Positions 1 through 5,967 of a DNA stretch of 5,967 bases are shown in pieces. Under the pieces are notes generated by a model. That model worked only from the letters and a program-made list of their open reading frames with translations, was not told where the DNA came from and ran no database searches. The DNA is from CBDUBU01 sp965365465 (GTDB lineage: Bacteria; Bacteroidota; Rhodothermia; Rhodothermales; DASSAV01). Position 1 is the stretch's first letter. Each line of letters opens with the position of its first letter. Both the position numbers and the translations under genes were made by a program. The stretch lies in assembly GCA_965365465.1 (NCBI GenBank), contig CBDUBU010000262.1, positions 1 through 5,967 on the forward strand. The letters are read 5' to 3'.

Positions 1-1141
1 CATAGGTAGAGGTGTAGCCCGACGCGGTGAGCGTGGCCGAAAGCGTCCCGGTGCGCCCGTTGCGGTTAATGTTGACGGTTGCGCCGCTTTCGCAGCCGGC
101 GCTTTCCCAGGCCAGGTTCCACCACGAAAGATGGCTCACCTCGTAGACTGCCAGAAACGTGCCGTTGGCCTGCGGCCCCTGGATCGTCGCCTTGCCCTCA
201 CGGACCCAGACACCGCGCGAAGCTTCGTAGCTCCAGATGCCTACCTGGTCTCCGTTCTTTATCCGGGCGCGGGTTTCCGGGTTGGTCGTGCCTGCCGGAA
301 TGGAGAACGAGATCTGAAGGGGACGGGTAAAGGTGCTGGCCTTCCGCCCGCTCGCATCCGTCACTTCGAGCGAGGCAAAGCCGGCTGTCACCAGCGCACC
401 GCCATTCCCGGCTTCTACAGAACCGTTGAAACCTCCGGGGAACGAGCGCAGCGCCGACTGCGACTGGTTGGTGAAATAAGTCAGACTGGTGTGCAGGTTG
501 CCTGCCAGGGAGGCTCCCGCAGCATCACGAACGACGCTGCCCGCCGGAACGCTTACCGAAGCAGCAGCTTGCGTCTGCGTCTCGGTGGGTGTGGTTACAG
601 AGTACGTCTGCGCGACGGCTCCCTGCGCGTCCGATTCTCCTGCGCGGTCTTGGACGGTTACCGCGCCCTCCGGGGTCGTCCGTTCCGAAACCAGGTAGAG
701 CGTAAAACTGTGGCCTCCCGTCTTCCGCAGCGCGACCAGCGCGGAGGCGGTCTGATACCCTGCTGCTTCGGCGGTCACCTTGATCTGAACCGGACTGCTT
801 GCGGAAGGGACCACCTCCTTGCGAATTCCGAACGAACTCAGCCCCCCTTTCACGGTCTGCTTCTCGATCGGGTCGCTGTACAGGTCGATCACCGCACCCC
901 GGTCTACGCCGCCGAACGTGAGCGAGACGCTTCCGGGAACGAGTTCTCCGGTTGCCGCATCGAGAATCTGCCCGGAGACAAAGGTTTCGATGGGTTCGAG
1001 GCCGATGACTACCTTGAAGTCATCGACCGCTTCCTGCGCCCCCGTGAAGTCACAGCCCGCTATCAGGATGGAGAGCAGCGCGACGGCAATCAGGCCCGTC
1101 CATACACGAATCATATTATTTTTGCGTTTCATCGTCTTCAT
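1..1141 (-). CDS. Outer-membrane/surface lipoprotein with extracellular beta-sandwich-type domains (3' end beyond window)
   Basis: The minus strand is open from the ATG at 1141 to the left edge: 380 codons, no stop. Residues 1-30 form a lipoprotein signal peptide: basic start (MKTMKRK), hydrophobic stretch, then lipobox I-A-G-C with the lipidated Cys at 30. Residues about 54-152 resemble a carboxypeptidase-regulatory-like (transthyretin-type) domain, opening VSGQILDAATGE and containing AGYQTASALV. A Thr/Gln/Ala-rich linker (about 153-195) follows. Residues about 195-345 contain two 'S-[VI]-P-A-G' strands (197-201 and 280-284), then GDQVGIWSY and HLSWWNLAW. This recalls beta-sandwich modules of CILP/ZU5-like proteins, but I assign no named family. 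A further module seems to begin near 350. It should be anchored in the envelope; ligand or activity is unknown. It lies 23 bp behind the barrel gene. The first ATG is chosen because GAGGA precedes it by 9 nt. Gene and lipoprotein status are strong; domain naming is tentative. Confidence 0.88.
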   Translation of the reverse strand, partial: MKTMKRKNNMIRVWTGLIAVALLSILIAGCDFTGAQEAVDDFKVVIGLEPIETFVSGQILDAATGELVPGSVSLTFGGVDRGAVIDLYSDPIEKQTVKGGLSSFGIRKEVVPSASSPVQIKVTAEAAGYQTASALVALRKTGGHSFTLYLVSERTTPEGAVTVQDRAGESDAQGAVAQTYSVTTPTETQTQAAASVSVPAGSVVRDAAGASLAGNLHTSLTYFTNQSQSALRSFPGGFNGSVEAGNGGALVTAGFASLEVTDASGRKASTFTRPLQISFSIPAGTTNPETRARIKNGDQVGIWSYEASRGVWVREGKATIQGPQANGTFLAVYEVSHLSWWNLAWESAGCESGATVNINRNGRTGTLSATLTASGYTSTY

Positions 1142-1150
1142 GTCTGTAAG

Positions 1151-1155
1151 TCCTC
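1151..1155 (-). promoter_or_regulatory. Ribosome binding site of the lipoprotein gene
   Basis: On the minus strand GAGGA lies 9 nt before the ATG at 1141, inside the 23-bp gap after the barrel gene's stop. It favours this ATG over the in-frame ATGs at 1132 and 1114, which have no comparable sequence in front. Confidence 0.6.
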
Positions 1156-1164
1156 AACACAGCG

Positions 1165-1824
1165 TCACGGTTTCCAGAGGCTGAAGCTTAATCCTACCGA
1201 TACGAGCGGGTAGAATTTGAAGCTTTCAAAACCCTGTTCGAGTTTGGCGGCCTGCCCGGCCGTCGGCGCGATCATGCCGCTGCCGGTCATGCGCACGCTC
1301 GGGGAGTTTGTATAGAGCAGGCCCAGATCGAACGCCACGCCGAAACGGCGGCTCACGGCGTTTCCAAGCCCCAGCCCGACATAGGGACTGATTTTCGATT
1401 TGTAATCGACCCGGGCCGTGAGCGTGCCGATCCGATCCGGCGAGAACGTCTTTTCCTTGATCGTATAGGACTCGATGGGCGTGATGACGGCATCTACCTT
1501 GTTGCCGTTGTAAACAGCGCCTGCGCTGAACCGAACCGCATTCCTGAAAGGATGCCAGTCCAGCATCGCCGTCACGGAGGTCAGTGTCAGGTCGGCATCG
1601 TACCGGACGTCTATCTCTTCGTGCAGGATATCGGAATGTGCGTAGGTCAGGTAGCTAACCCCGACGCGGGCGTTCAAGCGCGGCGCAACGGAAGCCGTCA
1701 CGTCAAGACCCGGCCCGAGGCTGCCAGCCCGTGCGGAGACCGCAAGGCCCTGCGCCTTTGCCGGTGCAATCGATAGAAGCACTGCTCCGCAGAGCAGCAT
1801 CAGTACAGTCCAGATTCTCGACAT
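1165..1824 (-). CDS. Secreted outer-membrane beta-barrel protein (219 aa), function unknown
   Basis: Residues 1-24 are a Sec signal peptide: MSRIW start, hydrophobic stretch, cleavage after A-K-A before Q25. The mature protein alternates short amphipathic strands with turns, as expected of a small outer-membrane barrel. Markers include SLGPGLDVTASV near the start, a V-x-A-M-L-D-W-H-P-F segment (about 87-96), and PYVGLGLGNAV (about 147-157). The last strand is VSVGLSFSL followed by WKP, so the chain does not end on the terminal Phe usual for proteobacterial barrels. The layout recalls uncharacterised small outer-membrane proteins about 200-250 aa long; no enzyme motif is visible. The start is supported by a strong Shine-Dalgarno sequence. 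It is the first gene of a probable two-gene operon with the lipoprotein, so the pair may work together at the cell surface. Porin, adhesion or scaffold roles are all possible. Confidence 0.85.
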   Translation of the reverse strand: MSRIWTVLMLLCGAVLLSIAPAKAQGLAVSARAGSLGPGLDVTASVAPRLNARVGVSYLTYAHSDILHEEIDVRYDADLTLTSVTAMLDWHPFRNAVRFSAGAVYNGNKVDAVITPIESYTIKEKTFSPDRIGTLTARVDYKSKISPYVGLGLGNAVSRRFGVAFDLGLLYTNSPSVRMTGSGMIAPTAGQAAKLEQGFESFKFYPLVSVGLSFSLWKP

Positions 1825-1828
1825 ATCG

Positions 1829-1834
1829 CCTCCT
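1829..1834 (-). promoter_or_regulatory. Strong Shine-Dalgarno of the beta-barrel gene
   Basis: The minus strand reads AGGAGG, 4 nt before the ATG at 1824, within a longer purine run (GAGAGGAGG). This is the best ribosome binding site in the window and fixes the start of the barrel gene. Confidence 0.7.
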
Positions 1835-2041
1835 CTCGGTTCCGGCTGACTGGCGTCTTCGTCGGGCAGCCTTCTGGTAGTGGGTGTTCAGGGGCCAGGG
1901 AAACTCTCCATGCAAGAAAATGCACAGGTCTCTGCCCAGAGTATCGGCGCAGAAAGCAGCGGCTTAAACAGAGCGTTGCAAAAAAGCAGAAGCGAAGACC
2001 AGGCGCCGCAGGGAGATAGCAACACGGAATGCCTGAAGGTC

Positions 2042-4072
2042 CTATGCCGTCAGATGCCAGGCCCGAAGCACCTCAGCGACACTCCATGCCTGAGCAAAAG
2101 CCCCGCGCGGGGCAAAAGGAACATCCCCATCGAAGATTTCGCTGATGGTGCCCAGACCATGCTCCGAGAGATGCCGGAGCAGTCCGTACAGGTAGGAACG
2201 CGCTGCCCTCTTGTCGCTATATACCTTCAGATGAGCGGCGACGAACGGCCCGATGAGCCAGCTCCAGACGGTTCCCTGGTGGTATGTTCCGTCGCGGCTG
2301 GCCTGGTCGCCGCCGTAGCGGCCCGCATAGGCCGGATCGCCGGGGGCAAGGCTGCGCAGTCCGTAAGCAGTAAGCAGCCGCCGGGCGCAGACATCGACTA
2401 CGGCTTTCTGCCGCTCCGGAGTGAGGGGGCTGTAAGGCAAGGCCGCGGCGAAAAGCTGATTGGGGCGCAAGGCGGCATCGTGGCCCTCCGGCGCGTCGAG
2501 TACGTCGTAACAGAAACCGGCCTCCTCGTTCCAGAACCGCCCGAACCCTTCTTCGGCGCGATCCGCCGCGCTGCTGAACGGGGCGGCGTCTTCGCCGAGA
2601 AGCCGCGCAAAAGCCGCCATGCTCCGCAGAGCATTGTACCACAGGGCGTTGACCTCTACCGGTTTGCCCACACGTGGCGTTATTACCCGGTCGCCCACTT
2701 TTGCATCCATCCAGGTAAGCTGCACGCCCGCCTCGCCCGCATACAGAAGCCCGTCCGCCGGATCGACATGGATGTTGTGGCGCGTCCCGTGCTGATACCG
2801 GTCGATGATCTCTTCCAGCGACGGGAATACTTCCTGCAGCAGACGCAGATCATTCGTAGCGGCGTGGTAAGCGCGCAGCGCCTCGATGTACCAGAGAGCG
2901 GCATCGACGGTGTTGTACGACGGCTCCTCGCCGGTATTCGGAAACCGGTTGGGCAGCATACCCTGGCTGACAAACTGCGCAAACGTGCGCAACACGTCCG
3001 CCGCGACATCGGGGCGGCCCGTGCAGAGCGTGAGGCCGGGCAGGGCGATCATGGCGTCGCGCCCCCAGTCGCCGAACCACGGATAGCCTGCAAGGATCGT
3101 GTGTCCCTGCCGGCCCTCCGGCGCGGCGCGGCGAACGATGAACTGATCCGCCGCCAGCGCGAGTTGCCGGATCTCTCCGGGCGCTTCGTCGAACCCGGCC
3201 TGCACGATCAGGTTTCTCTCCCGTTCCCGGTGCTCCTGCAAGGCAGACGTTCCGTTCAGGCCGGGAGCAGCTTCGGTGCTCGCCACGATCGTCAGATGCT
3301 CTCCCGGTTGCAGAACTGCTTCGAAGGTTCCTGCCAGCAGATGGTCTTCTACCGATTCCATTCCTCGGTAGGCCTCCATGCCGAGGTACACATCGAGATA
3401 CCAGGCGTGCTTCGGCGTAACCTGCGCCTCCGGACTGAGCAGGAAAAAGGGCGTTGCTGCATCGAAGGCTCGCACCCGCAGCCCGTGTTCAACCGGCTCG
3501 ACCTGCATCTGCCAGCCGTCGGCGCGTGTGATCGCGTGGTGATCCCGGTAGTTGACCAGCGCGTTGAGTTGCAACGAGACCGGCGCATTGCCGCGCTGCA
3601 GATCGTAGCGGACGTACGTCGTGTTCTGCCCGTGCGCCATCCAGATTCGCCTTTCCAGGAGCGCATCGGCGCAGGCATACGTCCATACCGGTGTTGCGCC
3701 TTCGAGATGAAAGCGATCAAGGTAGACATAGCCGGTCGGCGCCACAGCCCCGCCGACCCAGTGGTTGGCCGCCAGGCAACAGGTGTTCCCGCCATAGGTG
3801 AGGGTCTCCTCCAGCTTCGAGACGAGCAGCGTCCGCCCCAGCGGCGGTTTCAACGCGGCCACGAGCAGCCCGTGGTAGCGCCGTGTCAGCAGCCCTCCGA
3901 CCGTCCCCGAGGCATACCCCCCGATGCCGTTTGTTACAAGCCATTCCCGGCGTTCCGCGCTGCGCAGGTCGCAGCACAACCCGCGCCCGAAGTCGATGAG
4001 CGTGCGGCCCTCTCCGGCGCGCTGATGGTCGGCAGAGGAGCCGGAAACAACTGCATTTACGGGCGAAAGCAT
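2042..4072 (-). CDS. Amylo-alpha-1,6-glucosidase (bacterial/archaeal-type glycogen debranching enzyme)
   Basis: Cytoplasmic enzyme predicted to hydrolyse alpha-1,6-linked glucosyl branch residues in glycogen or related alpha-glucans. Numbered from the ATG at 4072 (676 aa): an N-terminal beta-rich domain (GDE_N type) carries the family signature WLVTNGIGGYASGT at 44-57. The (alpha/alpha)6 catalytic domain (GDE_C, GH133-like) carries GYPWFGDWGRD at 329-339, NTVDAALWYIEA at 387-398, WMDAKVGD at 454-461, EVNALWYNA at 473-481, GTYHQGTVWSWLIGPF at 595-610 and SEIFDGD at 644-650. By analogy with the yeast enzyme, an Asp of the GDWGRD segment and the Glu of SEIFDGD are the likely acid/base pair. At under half the eukaryotic length (about 1500 aa) it lacks the glucanotransferase half. 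An in-frame GTG at 4144 would add 24 residues; those codons (AGG, CTA, CGA, AAT) look unlike the gene, and neither start has a clear Shine-Dalgarno. It appears intact. Family assignment is very secure; the start is not. Confidence 0.95.
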   Translation of the reverse strand: MLSPVNAVVSGSSADHQRAGEGRTLIDFGRGLCCDLRSAERREWLVTNGIGGYASGTVGGLLTRRYHGLLVAALKPPLGRTLLVSKLEETLTYGGNTCCLAANHWVGGAVAPTGYVYLDRFHLEGATPVWTYACADALLERRIWMAHGQNTTYVRYDLQRGNAPVSLQLNALVNYRDHHAITRADGWQMQVEPVEHGLRVRAFDAATPFFLLSPEAQVTPKHAWYLDVYLGMEAYRGMESVEDHLLAGTFEAVLQPGEHLTIVASTEAAPGLNGTSALQEHRERERNLIVQAGFDEAPGEIRQLALAADQFIVRRAAPEGRQGHTILAGYPWFGDWGRDAMIALPGLTLCTGRPDVAADVLRTFAQFVSQGMLPNRFPNTGEEPSYNTVDAALWYIEALRAYHAATNDLRLLQEVFPSLEEIIDRYQHGTRHNIHVDPADGLLYAGEAGVQLTWMDAKVGDRVITPRVGKPVEVNALWYNALRSMAAFARLLGEDAAPFSSAADRAEEGFGRFWNEEAGFCYDVLDAPEGHDAALRPNQLFAAALPYSPLTPERQKAVVDVCARRLLTAYGLRSLAPGDPAYAGRYGGDQASRDGTYHQGTVWSWLIGPFVAAHLKVYSDKRAARSYLYGLLRHLSEHGLGTISEIFDGDVPFAPRGAFAQAWSVAEVLRAWHLTA

Positions 4073-4173
4073 GGATCGTAGCACCGTTAGAGGAAAACGA
4101 GGATTGCTGCTGTTCCTGATAAAGCAATTGTTCGAAGTTTCCACAAACTGCCCTGTAGGTAACCGCCTGAGCG

Positions 4174-4196
4174 CTTTCCGGATCTCGAACGGAAGG
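4174..4196. repeat. Imperfect inverted repeat, possible operator
   Basis: Arms CTTTCCG and CGGAAGG are separated by 9 bases (GATCTCGAA), with one mismatch between the arms (a G:T pair if folded). The repeat ends 10 bases before the candidate -7 element of the plus-strand gene, where a repressor or activator could bind. A short inverted repeat like this can arise by chance. Confidence 0.25.
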
Positions 4197-4206
4197 GCTT
4201 ATTTTG

Positions 4207-4214
4207 TAACTTTG
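4207..4214 (+). promoter_or_regulatory. Candidate Bacteroidota-type -7 promoter element for the Omp85-like gene
   Basis: TAACTTTG matches the Bacteroidota -7 consensus TAnnTTTG exactly and lies 50 bp before the ATG at 4265, in the least GC-rich part of the divergent gap. Transcription would begin near 4218-4221, giving a leader of about 45 nt. No TTTG or TTG is visible at the expected -33 distance, so the promoter is only half supported. Confidence 0.4.
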
Positions 4215-4264
4215 TGCGAGCCTGGTTCGTATTTCTTCCAGCGCCCGGCTCCAGAGCCTCTTTC

Positions 4265-5967
4265 ATGAACGGACCCGATCAGCCTTCCGATGCCATGCCC
4301 GACTTTTCACGCAACGTTCTCGTCCTGGTAGTCCTTCTTCTTTTCCCTCTTACGCTACAGGCGCAGGAGCAAACAACCCGGACGGCAGAGAACCGGCCCG
4401 GTCGCGCCTTCGAGGCGCTGGTGACGCTTGCGAAAGAGGCGCAGCACGAGGCCCAGCGCCTGCGCGAAGCTGACACGGATGACGCGGCCCTGGCAGCCAT
4501 TGCCGACGCGCTCGATGACGATGTGGATGCCTTCGTCACGCTCCGCGCAGACGGAGAGGCTGTCGCCCGTTCTTCGGAGGAGATGAAACGCCTGGCAGCA
4601 TCCCTGCGGGATTTGCTCGGACAGGTCCAGGATCTGCGCGAGCAATACACGACCTCCGCTGAGCCGGAACGCGCCGACCGGCTCGAACCGCTGGAAAACA
4701 GGCTCGGCGAGACCACGACGCTGCTTTTCTGCCTCGTCTATACCGACGAACCGGCCTGCGAAGAGATGGCGGCCCCTCCTGCTGAAAGCCGGGACCGGAT
4801 AGCGGATCAGTCTGATGACCGCCCTGATGAGCGCATCGCCGCCCGGCGGGAGCGCGAACAGGAAGCGCGGGAACGGGACGAGGAAAGGGAGGACCGTTTC
4901 CGCTCCTGGCGAGAGCGTCGCCGCGCCATGATCGGGCGGCAGGGCGGCCCCGGTTCGTTCGTCGGGTATGCTGCTTCTTCGTGGCCCTACCGCGAAACCG
5001 CGCTCTACCGCTCGATTCCTGCGGTGCGCTACAACCGGGTGGAAGGCTTCGTACTCGGCTTCGGGATGCCTCCTATCGAATGGGATGCGTTCGAGCACAG
5101 CAAAGTGCTCGGACAGGTCGGATACGCTTTTGCGCTGAAAGCATGGCGCTATGAGTTTGGCGTCGAAACTGTCCCCTTTCAGGATCGGCGCGGAGACTTC
5201 GGCCTGAAGATCGGCGGCGCCTACCGCTTCAATACCGCCACCAATGACCTGTGGAAATCCAACTGGGTTGAAAACTCCCTCGCTTCGTTCTTTTTCGAGA
5301 ACGATTTCTTCGATTACTACGAAGTGCAGGGATGGACGGTCTACGCGGTCCAGCGCCTGACGCCGTATCTGCAAGTCAGCGGCGGCTACCGTGACGAGAA
5401 ATACGGTGCGCTCCTGCAAAACACGGAATGGTCGCTCTTTGGAGGAAACGAGTTCCGCCCGAACCTTCCCGTCCAGGAGGGCCGGATGCACTCGCTTCTG
5501 TTCGCGCTGGAAGGAGGGCGGGTGTACGGACTGTACGACCTGCCGCGCGGTTCTGCTTTCCGGATGGAAGCCGAGATCGGGCAGGGCCTCGGCGGCGACT
5601 TTTCATTCAACCGCGTTCTGGCCGATGCGCGTCTTTACCTGCCGCTGAGTTCCTACACCAGCCTGGGAATGCGGCTCCGGGGAGGCATCGCCGGCGGCGA
5701 CACGCCGCTCCAGAAGGAGTTTACCCTGGGAGGGATCGGTTCCATGCGGGCCTACCCGCAGAACCAGCTCTTCGGCACGCGAATGCTTCTGGGCAACATC
5801 GAGTACGCAGCCGGCGGGTTACGGCTCTTCGACGACCTGTTCGAGGATCTCCAGGTCTTCGGGTTCGCTGATGCCGGATGGGTCGATTTTGGAACAGAGA
5901 AAGCGTTTCGCCTGGACGACGTGTACCCCTCGGCAGGGTTCGGGGTGGGCCTGCCCGACCGGTCGGT
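4265..5967 (+). CDS. Omp85/BamA-superfamily outer-membrane barrel protein with helical N-terminal region (3' end beyond window)
   Basis: The frame is open from the ATG at 4265 to the right edge: 567 complete codons, no stop. A signal peptide ends near A33 (LQA before QEQ). Residues about 44-150 are predicted alpha-helical. A short segment with Cys156 and Cys165 follows, then a very charged Arg/Glu stretch (about 184-220) that looks coiled-coil or a straight helix. From about 230 aromatic, alternating strands begin the barrel (RYNRVEGF, 255-262). The Omp85 hallmarks are present: the loop-6 motif as GGIGSMRAYP (489-498), a variant of the usual (V/L)RG(F/Y), and the partner F-x-D-x-G strand motif as FADAG (534-538). 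The final strands are missing at the window edge. I recognise no POTRA repeats, unlike BamA or TamA. It is divergent from the debranching enzyme. No Shine-Dalgarno precedes 4265; the in-frame ATG at 4295 gives a shorter signal peptide and is an alternative. Cargo or function (protein insertion, secretion or other) is unknown. Confidence 0.88.
   Translation, partial: MNGPDQPSDAMPDFSRNVLVLVVLLLFPLTLQAQEQTTRTAENRPGRAFEALVTLAKEAQHEAQRLREADTDDAALAAIADALDDDVDAFVTLRADGEAVARSSEEMKRLAASLRDLLGQVQDLREQYTTSAEPERADRLEPLENRLGETTTLLFCLVYTDEPACEEMAAPPAESRDRIADQSDDRPDERIAARREREQEARERDEEREDRFRSWRERRRAMIGRQGGPGSFVGYAASSWPYRETALYRSIPAVRYNRVEGFVLGFGMPPIEWDAFEHSKVLGQVGYAFALKAWRYEFGVETVPFQDRRGDFGLKIGGAYRFNTATNDLWKSNWVENSLASFFFENDFFDYYEVQGWTVYAVQRLTPYLQVSGGYRDEKYGALLQNTEWSLFGGNEFRPNLPVQEGRMHSLLFALEGGRVYGLYDLPRGSAFRMEAEIGQGLGGDFSFNRVLADARLYLPLSSYTSLGMRLRGGIAGGDTPLQKEFTLGGIGSMRAYPQNQLFGTRMLLGNIEYAAGGLRLFDDLFEDLQVFGFADAGWVDFGTEKAFRLDDVYPSAGFGVGLPDRS

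Noticed and set aside
131..1213. Plus-strand open frame of 360 codons over the lipoprotein gene
   Set aside because: The minus strand here has a signal peptide, lipobox, Shine-Dalgarno and domain-like sequence. The plus-strand translation is low-quality and Arg-rich.
1703..1915. 70-codon minus-strand frame across the start of the barrel gene
   Set aside because: It overlaps the signal-peptide region of the barrel gene in another frame and has no ribosome binding site or protein features.
2001..2030. GC-rich stretch with GGCGCC before the T-run as a Rho-independent terminator of the debranching enzyme
   Set aside because: The self-complementary core is only 6 bp, is not adjacent to the T-run, and no longer stem could be built.
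1880..4081. Long plus-strand open frame (733 codons) opposite the debranching enzyme
   Set aside because: It is antisense to a gene with unmistakable family motifs. Its translation is Arg/Pro/Gly-rich with no recognisable domain, as expected from the opposite strand of a GC-rich gene.
4071..4268. 65-codon plus-strand frame whose TGA overlaps the ATG of the Omp85-like gene (ATGA)
   Set aside because: The overlap looks like translational coupling, but the frame starts inside the antisense of the debranching enzyme, upstream of the predicted transcription start. It has no Shine-Dalgarno and no protein-like sequence. Probably chance.
4355..5491. Minus-strand open frame of 378 codons over the Omp85-like gene
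   Set aside because: It is antisense to a frame with a signal peptide and both Omp85 motifs, and has no start signal or recognisable domain.

Overview
The window is GC-rich, gene-dense bacterial chromosome, most likely from a Gram-negative member of the Bacteroidota/FCB group; a Rhodothermia-like organism would fit. This placement is an inference. It rests on two outer-membrane beta-barrel proteins, a lipobox lipoprotein, a bacterial-type glycogen debranching enzyme, and an exact match to the Bacteroidota -7 promoter element (TAnnTTTG). There are no RNA genes, CRISPR arrays, insertion sequences or other mobile elements that I can see.

Layout, left to right. On the minus strand, positions 1-1141 hold the first 380 codons of a large lipoprotein built of extracellular-type beta domains; its C-terminus lies beyond the left edge. 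Just upstream of it (1165-1824, minus) is a small secreted beta-barrel protein. The two are 23 bp apart, each with a clear Shine-Dalgarno sequence, and look like a two-gene envelope operon. A 217-bp non-coding gap (1825-2041) follows. Next is a complete amylo-alpha-1,6-glucosidase (glycogen debranching enzyme) on the minus strand, ending at 2042 and starting at 4072 (ATG) or possibly 4144 (GTG). A divergent control region of roughly 190 bp then leads to a plus-strand gene from 4265 to beyond the right edge. It encodes an Omp85/BamA-superfamily barrel whose N-terminal half is a charged helical region, with no POTRA repeat that I can recognise.

How the genes work together. The barrel and the lipoprotein are probably co-expressed and both go to the outer membrane, so a partnership is plausible but unproven. 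The debranching enzyme is cytoplasmic and acts in storage-polysaccharide turnover; nothing links it functionally to its neighbours. The Omp85-like protein is transcribed away from it and probably has its own promoter. This is mostly ordinary chromosomal content. The least routine items are the POTRA-less Omp85 protein and the barrel/lipoprotein pair.
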